Positions 24,172 to 33,908 of a DNA stretch of 64,000 nt are shown here, one piece after another (position 1 is the first letter of the stretch; each line of letters begins with the position of its first letter). Where the stretch lies: positions 50,970 to 114,969 of the forward strand of contig JAFLTE010000008.1 of NCBI GenBank assembly GCA_022510565.1. The letters are read 5' to 3'. The notes beneath the pieces are model-generated. The model saw only the letters and a list, made by a program, of their open reading frames with translations, did no database searches and had not been told where the DNA came from. Source of the stretch: Lachnospiraceae bacterium (GTDB lineage: Bacteria > Bacillota > Clostridia > Lachnospirales > Lachnospiraceae). A program made the translations under genes and the position numbers.

Positions 24172-25173
24172 TCAGCCAAGTTGGGCCTGAACCGCTGTCA
24201 GTGCCACAACACCCACGATATCCTCCCATGAACATCCACGTGAAAGATCGTTTACAGGCTTGGCAATTCCCTGAAGCATAGGACCGTACGCCTCTGCCTT
24301 ACCGAGTCTCTGCACCAGTTTATAACCGATATTACCGCAGTCCAAGTTCGGGAAGATCAATACATTCGCTTTACCTGCCACCTCACTGCCCGGTGCCTTG
24401 GACTTCGCAACCTGGGGCACCAATGCCGCATCCGACTGCAGTTCTCCGTCGAGGCACAGATGTGGATACTGCTCATGTGCAATCCTTGTAGCCTCTACCA
24501 TCTTATCTACAAGAGGGTGCTTTGCACTTCCCTTCGTGGAGTGAGACAACATAGCAATAATAGGTTTTGCACCCACCAAACTCTTAAAGCTCTTAGCGGA
24601 AGTATCTGCAATCGCTGCCAGTTCCTCTGCTGTAGGATCCTGATTTAATCCACAGTCGGCAAATAGGAATGTTCCGTTCTCTCCATATTCACAGTTAGGT
24701 ACATCCAGTATAAAGAATCCTGATACGAGTTTGACACCCGGTGCAGTCTTTAATATCTGAAGTGCAGGACGCAAGGTGTCTGCCGTCGCATGGCATGCTC
24801 CTGCCACCATACCGTCCGCATGGTTTGCCTTAACCATAATAACGCCAAATGTCAGGTAATCTTCCAGGAGAATCTCTCGCGCTTTCTCAGGCGTCATGCC
24901 CTTATTCTTTCTCGTCTCATATAAAAGGTCCACATACTCATCAAGTCTCTCTGTCTTCTCGGGATCGACAATCGTCACCCCTTCCAACTCTACTTCAAGC
25001 CATCCTGCACCGTCCATAATCTTCTCTTCATTGCCTATCATAATAATATTGGCAATTTGCTCTTTCATAATATGTGATGCCGCAATCAGCGTTCTCTTAT
25101 CGTTTGTCTCCGGTAAAACAATGGTTTTTTTATCGCTTCTCGCTTTCTCCTTCATCAAATCAATATAAGACAT
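24172..25173 (-). CDS. pta: Phosphate acetyltransferase
   Basis: Interconverts acetyl-CoA and acetyl phosphate, the first step of acetate formation with ATP recovery. The 333-residue protein is the short Pta form of Firmicutes, opening MSYIDLMKEKARSDKKTIVL and containing HADGMVAGACHATADTLRPA, FLFADCGLNQDPTAEELA, MLSHSTKGSAKHP and KANVLIFPNLDCGNIGYKL, all standard. The acetate kinase gene is not adjacent. It has its own promoter, divergent from tmcAL. Confidence 0.97.
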   Translation of the reverse strand: MSYIDLMKEKARSDKKTIVLPETNDKRTLIAASHIMKEQIANIIMIGNEEKIMDGAGWLEVELEGVTIVDPEKTERLDEYVDLLYETRKNKGMTPEKAREILLEDYLTFGVIMVKANHADGMVAGACHATADTLRPALQILKTAPGVKLVSGFFILDVPNCEYGENGTFLFADCGLNQDPTAEELAAIADTSAKSFKSLVGAKPIIAMLSHSTKGSAKHPLVDKMVEATRIAHEQYPHLCLDGELQSDAALVPQVAKSKAPGSEVAGKANVLIFPNLDCGNIGYKLVQRLGKAEAYGPMLQGIAKPVNDLSRGCSWEDIVGVVALTAVQAQLG

Positions 25174-25203
25174 CGTTTAATTCCTCCTCCTATCATAATA
25201 CCT

Positions 25204-25219
25204 GAGTCATGTGTGACTC
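25204..25219. promoter_or_regulatory. Palindrome in the pta leader
   Basis: Perfect inverted repeat GAGTCA-TGTG-TGACTC, lying between the pta -10 box and the pta ribosome binding site. It could be an operator or a small mRNA hairpin; no binding protein can be named. Confidence 0.35.
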
Positions 25220-25233
25220 CCCATGTAAATATA

Positions 25234-25262
25234 ATTATACAAAATTAACCGTTCATGTACAA
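25234..25262 (-). promoter_or_regulatory. Promoter of pta
   Basis: Minus-strand TTGTAC (-35; 25257-25262), 17-nt spacer, consensus TATAAT (-10; 25234-25239). About 55 nt of leader precede the ATG, which follows a very strong AGGAGGAGG ribosome binding site. Confidence 0.8.
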
Positions 25263-25343
25263 GAGTGTCTTTTTATGATAAACTTAAAAAATGCGAGCAG
25301 GTTCGCCAAAATAACGTATACAACTCAAGGAGAATTACGGAAC

Positions 25344-26582
25344 ATGAAAACGGTGGGAATTATAGCTGAATATAATCCGTTTCACAACGGGCACGCATAC
25401 CACATTGCCGCAGCTAAGAAAATGACCGGCGCGGACTACTGCATTGTAGTCATGAGCGGCGACTTCGTACAGCGTGGTGCTCCCGCCATAACAGACAAAT
25501 ATGCCCGTGCACAGGCCGCATTGGAAAACGGTGCCGATCTTGTATTGGAATTACCCGTCTACTACGCTGCAAGCAGCGCAGAATATTTTGCCTCCGGTGC
25601 CGTTGCCCTTCTCGATAAGTTGGGAGTCACCGATACACTGTGCTTTGGCAGTGAGTGCGGTGATGTTAAGATACTGTCCGAACTTGCAGATGCGCTTCTT
25701 AACGAAACCGAAGAATTCAAACGGATATTGAAACAGCGTATGAAAGCAGGTGCCTCCTATCCGCAGGCAAGGAATCATGCTCTGTCGGTCACTGCACCCC
25801 ACCTGACGGGTACACTTCATGTACTGCAGTCTCCCAACAATATTCTGGGTCTTGAATATATCAAAGCAATTCGGAAAAGACAAAGCCGCATACACCCCTG
25901 TACACTGAATCGTTTAGGGTCAGGATACCATGCTGCCGACTTAGAGACGTCCTACAGTTCCGCCCTCGCCATTCGGGAATCCATCAGCAGGACAAAAGAT
26001 GTCAGCTATATCAAAGACCAGGTCCCGCCCAATGTCTATGAAGCGATGAAGGAAGCCTTCGGACGTACATTTCCGATTCTGCCCGACGATCTGTCTTCAC
26101 TCTTGTCCTACAAACTTCTGTTGGAGCAAACACAGGGCTTCCACTCCTATCTGGATATTGACGAGTCTTTCTCCGACAGACTTGTCCGTATGCTGCCTTC
26201 TTACATGAACTATGTAGATTTCTGCGAACAGCTCAAAACGAAAAACATGACTTACACAAGAGTTTCCAGAAATCTTATACATATCCTTTTAAATATTTAC
26301 CGTAAAGACATGGATGTTTTCCGTACGGATGATTACATCTATTACGCCAGAATGCTTGGATTTAAAAAAGAAGCAGAGCCTCTTCTTAGCGCTGTCAAGG
26401 AGCACTCCGAGATTCCGCTTCTCTCCAAACCGGCTGATGCCGCCAATATCATCACACATACCAACGGACATAAAATGTTTGATGCCGATATTCGTGCTGC
26501 CCACGTATACTCTCTGCTCGTACAACAGAAATTCGGTGGCCCGCTGCAAAATGAATATCGAAGCCGCATCATAGTTATGTAA
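25344..26582 (+). CDS. tmcAL: tRNA(Met) cytidine acetate ligase TmcAL
   Basis: Nucleotidyltransferase-fold enzyme that uses acetate and ATP to make N4-acetylcytidine at the wobble position of elongator tRNA-Met; formerly YlbM/DUF795. The N-terminus is MKTVGIIAEYNPFHNGHAYH with the HxGH nucleotide-binding motif, then ADYCIVVMSGDFVQRGAPAI. About 412 residues, close to the 415 of Bacillus subtilis. I choose the ATG at 25344, preceded by AAGGAG; an in-frame ATG at 25209 would add 45 atypical residues. It is divergent from pta, as is often seen in this group, and both deal with acetate chemistry. Confidence 0.93.
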   Translation: MKTVGIIAEYNPFHNGHAYHIAAAKKMTGADYCIVVMSGDFVQRGAPAITDKYARAQAALENGADLVLELPVYYAASSAEYFASGAVALLDKLGVTDTLCFGSECGDVKILSELADALLNETEEFKRILKQRMKAGASYPQARNHALSVTAPHLTGTLHVLQSPNNILGLEYIKAIRKRQSRIHPCTLNRLGSGYHAADLETSYSSALAIRESISRTKDVSYIKDQVPPNVYEAMKEAFGRTFPILPDDLSSLLSYKLLLEQTQGFHSYLDIDESFSDRLVRMLPSYMNYVDFCEQLKTKNMTYTRVSRNLIHILLNIYRKDMDVFRTDDYIYYARMLGFKKEAEPLLSAVKEHSEIPLLSKPADAANIITHTNGHKMFDADIRAAHVYSLLVQQKFGGPLQNEYRSRIIVM

Positions 26583-26600
26583 ACCAGTTATCGCATTTCC

Positions 26601-28796
26601 CTATGCATTTTCCAAAAGTTCAAAGGGCAGCCAATCCAATATTTTTTCGCTAAGTTCTTTAACGTTGATGGGCTTGGCGATAAAATCGTTCATACCCTCC
26701 TGTAGGAACATCTCTTTGACACCGCTTATGGCATTGGCTGTCAGCGCGATAATCGGCACATTCTTATAATACTCCCCTTCCATCTGCCTGATTATATGAG
26801 TCGTCTCCACGCCGTCCATATCCGGCATCATATGATCCATAAAAATCAAATGGTACTCTTTCTCCCGAACCATTTGAATGGCTTCTTCTCCACTCTTAGC
26901 GGTTTCCACCTGCATGGCAAAAGGACGCATCAGCCCCACCGCCACTTTTCTGTTAACCAGATTATCATCCACGATAAGCACATGGGCATTGGGTGCACGG
27001 AAATCATTGTATTCCGCAGTTTTCTCCACTCTCGCATGACTCTCGTTAAGCTCTAACGCTCCGCACGGACTCTCATCCACGATACGCTGCGGCACCTCAA
27101 AGCAGAAATTGCTTCCCTCATGGTACACACTCTCCACATGGATATCACCGCCCATCAGATGAAGAAGCTGTCTGGAAATGGCAAGACCCAGTCCGCTGCC
27201 TTCCTTCTTCCGGTTTCTAAACGTATCGGACTGCTCAAAGGAATTAAAAATTCTGTCCAAATCCTCCGGTTTAATACCGGCACCGGTATCTTTCACCGAA
27301 GCCATAAGCAGAATATCTTCTTCTCTTCTTAAATATTCCACATTGAGATGTATGCTTCCCTGCTCGGTGAATTTGACCGCATTATTGACAAGATTAATCA
27401 ATACCTGTTTCATGCGGATTTCATCGCCATACAGTCTCTTGGGGAGCGTAGGATCGACGGTAATTTCCAGTTTCAGACTCTTCTCATCCACCTTGCCGGA
27501 AATAATGTGATACACATCTTTTATAAGCGTCATCACGTCATAGTCCGCTTCCACAATTTCCAGCTTACCTGATTCCATCTTAGAGAAATCCAGGATATCG
27601 TTGATAATGGTAATCAGTGTCAAGCTTGCCGTTTTAATCTGCTCAATGGCATCCCGCTGCTGATTCTCTAACTTACCTCTGAGCGCAATCTCAGTCATAC
27701 CTAAGATAGCGTTCATGGGCGTTCTGATTTCGTGACTCATATTGGCAAGGAATGCTGATTTAACATGGGATGCATTTTCCGCTTTTTCTTTCAGCTCCTT
27801 CATCAATTTCGCCTGTGCCATCATGTCGGTTACATCAATGACCGACAACATATAACCCCGCACCTTCACCTCATCCCGAATCTCCGAAGTCCTGATTTCG
27901 TAACTTTTATCTTTCAGATCAATCACCGTACCGCTCTGCTCATAGATGGCCTGAATCTCCGACTCACTGACACTGCCCTCTCCCAGCCTCATATCGGGGA
28001 AAAGTTTACACGCCGACGGATTGGCATAGAGGAATTTCATATTGTTGTCGGATACAATAATGCCCTCGTCCATGCTCTCAATGACCGTCTCTTTGGCATT
28101 CTGCACCGTATCGAACAGACCGTACTTATTGACTGCGGCAAAAAGAAAAACAACGGAAAACAAAATGCCGAGGGGTGTCGTATCAAACCCTCCGGTAATG
28201 CCGCTTAGGTAGACGAGCAATAACAGAAACGGCATGATACCCGCCATAATCAAAAGCCCCTGTATTGTCCTTGTTCCCTTGCTAATCTGTTGATACTTCG
28301 GATTGATACAGACATACAGATACATGATCATTTCCACCAGGCAGAAGATCATGTAGAAATAGTAAATCGGCGCTTTACCGAGGATGAGAATATTGCCGTT
28401 ACTCGTAGCCGCCACTTCATAAGACGTATAATACAAGCTGTGATAGTCGCAAGTCATTATAACCATAAACATCGCAAGATTGATGATAAAAAGTGAAATC
28501 ATCAGTTTACGATTCCACTGAATCCGGTAATAAGAAAGCACGAATGTAAGCGCTACAAAATTAGCAAAACATTTTCCGCAATACTCCGTCTTGCAGAGCG
28601 CGATCATCTCTCTCATATCCTGCGCCATAATAAAAAGACTGCGGGAAACAAGCGCAATTAAACAGCAGATGATTGTCATAATCAATCTGCTCTTATAACC
28701 GGAATCCCTCTGTCTAAGTATGGATGCCAATAGGAAAAATCCCACCAACACCCCAAACACATGGATACAAAGCCATGTCATTTGCATAATTTGCAT
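26601..28796 (-). CDS. Hybrid sensor histidine kinase / response regulator
   Basis: A 731-residue membrane kinase. Seven hydrophobic segments at about 8-225 form a 7TM-type sensor, followed by a PAS domain (about 235-335, EGIIVSDNNMKFLYANPSAC), a coiled linker, a HisKA domain with His355 in LANMSHEIRTPMNAILGMTE, a HATPase domain (NLVNNAVKFTEQGS, DTGAGIKPED, GSGLGLAISRQL) and a C-terminal receiver (VLIVDDNLVNRKVAVGL, phosphoacceptor in HLIFMDHMMPDMDGVE). No HPt domain is present, so the relay must finish elsewhere. It lies 11 nt downstream of plsC and may be cotranscribed with it. Ligand unknown. Confidence 0.93.
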   Translation of the reverse strand: MQIMQMTWLCIHVFGVLVGFFLLASILRQRDSGYKSRLIMTIICCLIALVSRSLFIMAQDMREMIALCKTEYCGKCFANFVALTFVLSYYRIQWNRKLMISLFIINLAMFMVIMTCDYHSLYYTSYEVAATSNGNILILGKAPIYYFYMIFCLVEMIMYLYVCINPKYQQISKGTRTIQGLLIMAGIMPFLLLLVYLSGITGGFDTTPLGILFSVVFLFAAVNKYGLFDTVQNAKETVIESMDEGIIVSDNNMKFLYANPSACKLFPDMRLGEGSVSESEIQAIYEQSGTVIDLKDKSYEIRTSEIRDEVKVRGYMLSVIDVTDMMAQAKLMKELKEKAENASHVKSAFLANMSHEIRTPMNAILGMTEIALRGKLENQQRDAIEQIKTASLTLITIINDILDFSKMESGKLEIVEADYDVMTLIKDVYHIISGKVDEKSLKLEITVDPTLPKRLYGDEIRMKQVLINLVNNAVKFTEQGSIHLNVEYLRREEDILLMASVKDTGAGIKPEDLDRIFNSFEQSDTFRNRKKEGSGLGLAISRQLLHLMGGDIHVESVYHEGSNFCFEVPQRIVDESPCGALELNESHARVEKTAEYNDFRAPNAHVLIVDDNLVNRKVAVGLMRPFAMQVETAKSGEEAIQMVREKEYHLIFMDHMMPDMDGVETTHIIRQMEGEYYKNVPIIALTANAISGVKEMFLQEGMNDFIAKPINVKELSEKILDWLPFELLENA

Positions 28797-28807
28797 GGGC
28801 GTTTCTC

Positions 28808-29521
28808 CTATTGCCGTTTTGTGACCTTCTCGATATGTTTTCTGATTCTTTCATGTACCATGACCGACACTTCCATGGTCGTCATGTCCTTATATTCTTC
28901 ATAAGAAATAGGCGGAAGATAATGAACCTGCGTGGTGACAGGCTTTAATGACCATTCTTCAAACACTTTGTAAGAGTCGATAAGCACCACCGGAACGATG
29001 GGCACTTTGGCTCTCATCGCACTCTTGAAACAGCCCGGCTTAAACTCTCGAACTTCGTTGTGGTTGTGGAAGTACCCTCCTTCCGGAAAGATAATATATC
29101 GTCTGCCTGCGGCAACTTCCTGCGCCACTTCCGAGATAATGCGCACAGACTGTTTTAAATCACTTATGACCATCCGTTTCCCATGCAGCATACTCACAAA
29201 CTGCGTTGTCAAAATCACATGGGATTTTGCATCGTCGATTACAACGGAGCAGGGCTTCTCATGGGTTGCAATAATCCCCAACGCATCGTATTTGCCCTGA
29301 TGATTCGGGAACATGACATATCCGCCTTCCTTAGGCAGATTCTCCATACCGTAGCCTATCGTCTTGATATGACCCGATCTATTCATGCGGCTGACCGTCA
29401 ATCTCGCATATGCATACCGCTGTTCCTCCGTATATTTACCACTTCTTGCCCTATGCGCCATCTTAGGAATCATATATAATCTGGGCAGATTGCACACGAT
29501 AACCTGTATAAAACGTAACAT
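28808..29521 (-). CDS. plsC: 1-acyl-sn-glycerol-3-phosphate acyltransferase family protein
   Basis: Adds the second acyl chain to make phosphatidic acid. In the 237-residue protein the HX4D active site is FPNHQGKYDALGI, the substrate motif is IIFPEGGYFHNHNEVREFKP and a VPIVPVVLIDSYKV strand follows. One hydrophobic stretch lies at the N-terminus. It is downstream of a cardiolipin synthase gene (31-nt gap), making a phospholipid gene pair. Paralogues in this family can acylate other lipids, so exact specificity is inferred. Confidence 0.9.
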   Translation of the reverse strand: MLRFIQVIVCNLPRLYMIPKMAHRARSGKYTEEQRYAYARLTVSRMNRSGHIKTIGYGMENLPKEGGYVMFPNHQGKYDALGIIATHEKPCSVVIDDAKSHVILTTQFVSMLHGKRMVISDLKQSVRIISEVAQEVAAGRRYIIFPEGGYFHNHNEVREFKPGCFKSAMRAKVPIVPVVLIDSYKVFEEWSLKPVTTQVHYLPPISYEEYKDMTTMEVSVMVHERIRKHIEKVTKRQ

Positions 29522-29552
29522 AAACTCTCTCTTTCTCCCTCGATCCGCTTTA

Positions 29553-31085
29553 CTATAACAAAGGTGAAAACAACTTTAAAATAGGTCCTATTACATTGGT
29601 TTTCATGAATTTCTTCTTACACCATTCAAGCGTAATGAGCTCAGATATCGCAAAAGTCTCCTCCATATCTTTCTTCAGTGCCTCCAAAGCATTCACCCGA
29701 TACATAAACACGCCGCACTCGAAGTGATGATATAAACTGCGATAATCGAAATTGACCGTCCCCACCGTCGCCACCTCATCGTCGCAGAGCACGCACTTAG
29801 AATGAATGAATCCCGGCAGATACTGATAAATCCTGACACCCGCCTCAATCAGATTCTGATAATTGGACTGGGTAAGCCAATAGATTGTCTTTTTATCCGG
29901 CACCGCAGGTGTCACTATGCGTACATCCACACCGCGCTTTGCCGCCAGTTTCAGTGCCGTATACATCTCATTATCCGTAATCAGATAGGGCGTGTATATA
30001 TAAATATACTTCTTGGCGTAACCAATCATATTCAGATAGACATTCTCACCTACAAGCTCATGGTCCAAAGGCGAATCCATATAAGGCTGTACATAGCCAT
30101 TACTTATAGGTTTCTCATCAAACCGATATCGATACGGACTATAGTCTTCCTCAGTATAGCGGGACATATTCCACATCTGCAGAAACATTACCGTGAAATT
30201 CCACACGGCTTCACCCTCGATACGAATACCGGCATCCTTCCAGTGATCACCGTGGGGATGCGTATAATTGATATATTCATCCGCCATATTAATGCCGCCC
30301 GTATAACCTATCTTACCGTCAATCACCACAATTTTTCTGTGGTCTCTGTTATTTAAAATCAATGCCATAAAGGGAATAATTCTGTTAAAAGCAATACACT
30401 TGATTCCCTTTGCTTCCATCATTTCATTATATTTCTTGGGCAGAATAAAAACACTGCCCACGTCATCGTATATAAGGCGTACTTCCACCCCTTCTTTGAC
30501 TTTGCGCTCCAGCACTTCAAGAACGGCGTTCCACATCGCACCTTCACCCAGAATAAAATACTCCAGAAAGATAAAACGCTCGGCCTTCTCCAAATCCGCA
30601 AGCATCTGCTCCCAATAGGGAAGCCCGTCCGGATAATAAACGGCTGAAGTGTTATCCCACACAGGTACCATCGCATAGTCCAGCAGATATCTGCTCTGGC
30701 AGGCGACTCCTTCATTCTCCTCACAGAGTCTGTCCAGCACACGCTGCTCCTGTTTCAGGTTCTGCTCAATATGACTCTCGGTTTTCTCCATACCATGGCG
30801 CAGTTTCCCCGGCAGGAAAACGTGCCCGAACGCAAGATACATAATACCGCCAAACAGCGGAAACACCAAAATCGGTACAATCCACGCCAGTTTCACCGCA
30901 GGATTGTTCGTTCTCAGTATGAGGGAAATCACCGCGCCGAAGCTAATCAGACGTAATACGAAGGCAATGGGTACATAATAATTGCCCCACCTGAATATCT
31001 CCAACATGAAAAATCCTATTTGCAGGATTACAATGAGCCCCGTAATCACCGCTCTGTTTAGCGCGAAATGTAGTATCCTTCTCAT
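29553..31085 (-). CDS. cls: Cardiolipin synthase
   Basis: Membrane phospholipase D-superfamily enzyme that condenses two phosphatidylglycerols into cardiolipin. The 510-residue protein has two N-terminal hydrophobic helices, the PLDNc domain region (WIVPILVFPLFGGIMYLAFG), and two HKD motifs: HRKIVVIDGKIGYTGGIN and HSKCVLCDDEVATVGTVNFD. Length is typical. It precedes plsC on the same strand. Confidence 0.95.
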   Translation of the reverse strand: MRRILHFALNRAVITGLIVILQIGFFMLEIFRWGNYYVPIAFVLRLISFGAVISLILRTNNPAVKLAWIVPILVFPLFGGIMYLAFGHVFLPGKLRHGMEKTESHIEQNLKQEQRVLDRLCEENEGVACQSRYLLDYAMVPVWDNTSAVYYPDGLPYWEQMLADLEKAERFIFLEYFILGEGAMWNAVLEVLERKVKEGVEVRLIYDDVGSVFILPKKYNEMMEAKGIKCIAFNRIIPFMALILNNRDHRKIVVIDGKIGYTGGINMADEYINYTHPHGDHWKDAGIRIEGEAVWNFTVMFLQMWNMSRYTEEDYSPYRYRFDEKPISNGYVQPYMDSPLDHELVGENVYLNMIGYAKKYIYIYTPYLITDNEMYTALKLAAKRGVDVRIVTPAVPDKKTIYWLTQSNYQNLIEAGVRIYQYLPGFIHSKCVLCDDEVATVGTVNFDYRSLYHHFECGVFMYRVNALEALKKDMEETFAISELITLEWCKKKFMKTNVIGPILKLFSPLL

Positions 31086-31157
31086 TACAAAAATCCATTA
31101 ACAATCCTATGAGTCACCTTTTAACCCGTCTAAATATCTTAACATAAAATAAAACAG

Positions 31158-33908
31158 TTAGCAAATCATTCTCACGCTGCTTCCCGCCGCTGCATCCTTG
31201 GTAACTACCACCTTCCTGTCAATACGCTCCTGTAATTCACTGACGTGAGAGATAATACCGACCAGGCGATTCCCCTCCGTCAGACTTGTCAACGCATGTA
31301 TAGCCTGTCCAAGCGCCGTCTCATCCAGAGAGCCGAAGCCCTCATCCACAAACATGGTATCAAGCGCAATTCCGCCGGATACGGACTGAACCTCGTCGGA
31401 CAAGCCGAGTGCCAACGACAGGGATGCCAGAAAAGCTTCGCCGCCGGAAAGCGTCTTTACGCTGCGCTCCGTCCCATTGTAGTGATCGATTACATCCAGC
31501 TCCAGACCACTCTGTTTCTTAAGATTATCCGCCTGCACGGAACGCTTTAATTCATACTGACCTGCGGACATTACCATAAATCTTGTGTTGGCCCGCTGTA
31601 TAATCCGGTCAAAATACTGCATCTGCACGTAGGTCTCCAGCATAATTTTATCCTTGCCGCTCAATCTGCCGTTCACTGTTCCGGATAATTCTTCTACCAT
31701 ACTCCAACGCGCTTCCGCCTCAATAAGTTCCGAACTCTGTTTTCTGATAGATGCCCCCATGTCCCGGTTTGTCTCATACCGATGTGAGATATCCTGATAG
31801 GCATCCTGTTTACTCTGTCTGTAGGCGGAAAGCTGATTCTTTTTCTCCAGTAATTCTTCCAGAGCCTGTGTCTGCTCGCCCTGCGCAAGCTGTACCCTCA
31901 ATGTCTCTTTCTTTTGCAAGGCATTCTTATACGCGCCGTCCTGCTCCTGATATGTGCTCTCTGCCTGCTTTACTTCTGTCTCATATCGCACAAGCACATT
32001 CCTTTTTTCTTCGATTTTACCCGACGCTTCCGCCTTTGTTCCATAGGGGAGTGTGGTATATCTGTCTTTCAATTTACTCTCTGTAAGCTCTGTTTTTACT
32101 TTGAGCTCCGCAATGACGGCTTCCGTCTCTTTGCACTGCTGCTGCGCCGCTGCAATTCTTTGTTCGGATTGCTCCGTTTCAGCTGAAATATTTATTTTTT
32201 CCTCCTGAAGTTTTTGTACTTCTTCAAGCCGCTCGGACAGTTTATCCCGCATGCTGTTTTCCTGCGTCAGTCTGTGCCGAAGCTGTTCCTCAATCTCAGA
32301 CTCCTCCGCTTCAATTTGTTCTGCTTTCACGTGTTCATAAAAGGTCTGCACCGCACTTTCCAGCGCACCGTTCGCCCGACCGGCTGCAGCACTTGTCTCC
32401 TGCATGTTTTGATTACTCTTTTCCCATTCCGCTTTCGCCCGTTCTACCGTCTCCTTCTCGGGCGCATCCTCACGCGATCTCGCCGGATTCGGATGGGTGA
32501 GGGAGCCGCACACCGGACAAGGTACCCCGTCCTCAAGCTGAGCGGATAAGACACCCGCCTGTTCGTCCAGATACCTCTGCTGAAGATGCTCATATATCTG
32601 CTTCTTCTCCTGTTGATCTTCACTCGCCGCACGGTAAACATTCTGCTTGTGATCTACATCGAACTGCAGGCGTTTTGTTTCCTCCAACAGCTCGATAAGT
32701 TTCTGATATCGGTCAGCTTTATGTCCGGTCTGCTCTATCTGCCGCCCAAGCTGTTCAAGCTGCACTTCCACATCTCCAAGTTCCTCCATGCGTTTTTTAT
32801 CACGTGTATGGTCGTCCTGCATTTTTTGCAGTTCTTCTGTCTTATTCTCCAGCGCTTTCTTCTGCTTATCCAATTCCTTACGATCACGTTCAAGCTCCGC
32901 TTTAAGCTGCTCGGTTTCTTCGTAAGCCGGAAGCTTCGCCTCCTCGGAAAGCATCTGTACTTTGAGTGCTTCCATCTCATCCTGCTGCTGTTTAAGCTTT
33001 TGCATGCTTTCGCGCAGGGGCTCCAACAAGGGCTGAAGACGTGCAATTTCTTCTTCCGCTCTGTCAAGCTCCTCCTGCATCGCCTGCCTCGTCTGCGTCA
33101 TGCCGATCATCCTATTAATCTGTTCTAAAGCATCGTCAGTCTTTTGTATATCGCAGGACAGTCCCTCCATGATTTTAGTCTGCCACGCCATCGCAGAGTC
33201 CAACTCATCAAGCAGTTGCTCTGTCGTAGTAATATTCTCCGGTTCAGGTATCCGTTCCTCCTCCCACAGTATGCCCTCCCGATACTGTGCGATGCTTTTT
33301 CCATACTCTTCGCACTGTGCCCGCAGTTTGCCGGACTCAGCCCGCAATTTATCCTGCAGAACCGCATAGGCCTTTGTATGAAATATCTCACGAAAAATTG
33401 CGCTTCTCTCCTCCGTTCTGGCATAGAGCAGCCTCAGGAAATCTCCCTGCGCAATCATGGCAATCTGTGTAAACTGGCTGCGGTCAAGCCCCAAAAGAGA
33501 CGCAACCGCAGCTGTCACATCTCTGCTCTTGGTCACCACGTGTCCGTCGGGATAAGTCAAAACCGCCTCGGCCCGACTTAAGGTCATACCTTCTCCCCTC
33601 TTGGCAGGGCGCATATACTCCGGTTTTCTTGTAATCTCATATTCGTCTCCGTGATACAGAAAGCGCAGAGTAACATATGTCTCTGCATTCGCTTCGGCGT
33701 ATTTGGAGCGGAACATGGAAGTCTCTCTGGCGCTGCCGCTTGCTTCCCCGTACAGTGCGAACACGATGGCATCGAATAAAAACGTCTTGCCCGCACCGGT
33801 ATCTCCCGTAATCAGATAAAGCCCTTGTTCGCCCAATTCGTCAAACGCAACTTCTGTCACGCCGGCATAAGGACCGAATGCGGACATTGTAAGTGTCAAT
33901 GGTCTCAT
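31158..33908 (-). CDS. sbcC: Exonuclease subunit SbcC
   Basis: Rad50-like ATPase of the SbcCD nuclease, about 916 residues, which processes hairpins and DNA ends. The head starts MRPLTLTMSAFGPYAG with Walker A LITGDTGAGKTFLFDAIVFA. Long coiled coils flank the zinc-hook motif CPVCGSLTHPNPA (about residue 470). The C-terminal head contains LSGGEAFLASLSLALGL and MFVDEGFGSLDE. Its ATG at 33908 overlaps the sbcD stop as ATGA, so the two are translationally coupled; the six residues of the longer ORF upstream are not expected. Confidence 0.96.
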   Translation of the reverse strand: MRPLTLTMSAFGPYAGVTEVAFDELGEQGLYLITGDTGAGKTFLFDAIVFALYGEASGSARETSMFRSKYAEANAETYVTLRFLYHGDEYEITRKPEYMRPAKRGEGMTLSRAEAVLTYPDGHVVTKSRDVTAAVASLLGLDRSQFTQIAMIAQGDFLRLLYARTEERSAIFREIFHTKAYAVLQDKLRAESGKLRAQCEEYGKSIAQYREGILWEEERIPEPENITTTEQLLDELDSAMAWQTKIMEGLSCDIQKTDDALEQINRMIGMTQTRQAMQEELDRAEEEIARLQPLLEPLRESMQKLKQQQDEMEALKVQMLSEEAKLPAYEETEQLKAELERDRKELDKQKKALENKTEELQKMQDDHTRDKKRMEELGDVEVQLEQLGRQIEQTGHKADRYQKLIELLEETKRLQFDVDHKQNVYRAASEDQQEKKQIYEHLQQRYLDEQAGVLSAQLEDGVPCPVCGSLTHPNPARSREDAPEKETVERAKAEWEKSNQNMQETSAAAGRANGALESAVQTFYEHVKAEQIEAEESEIEEQLRHRLTQENSMRDKLSERLEEVQKLQEEKINISAETEQSEQRIAAAQQQCKETEAVIAELKVKTELTESKLKDRYTTLPYGTKAEASGKIEEKRNVLVRYETEVKQAESTYQEQDGAYKNALQKKETLRVQLAQGEQTQALEELLEKKNQLSAYRQSKQDAYQDISHRYETNRDMGASIRKQSSELIEAEARWSMVEELSGTVNGRLSGKDKIMLETYVQMQYFDRIIQRANTRFMVMSAGQYELKRSVQADNLKKQSGLELDVIDHYNGTERSVKTLSGGEAFLASLSLALGLSDEVQSVSGGIALDTMFVDEGFGSLDETALGQAIHALTSLTEGNRLVGIISHVSELQERIDRKVVVTKDAAAGSSVRMIC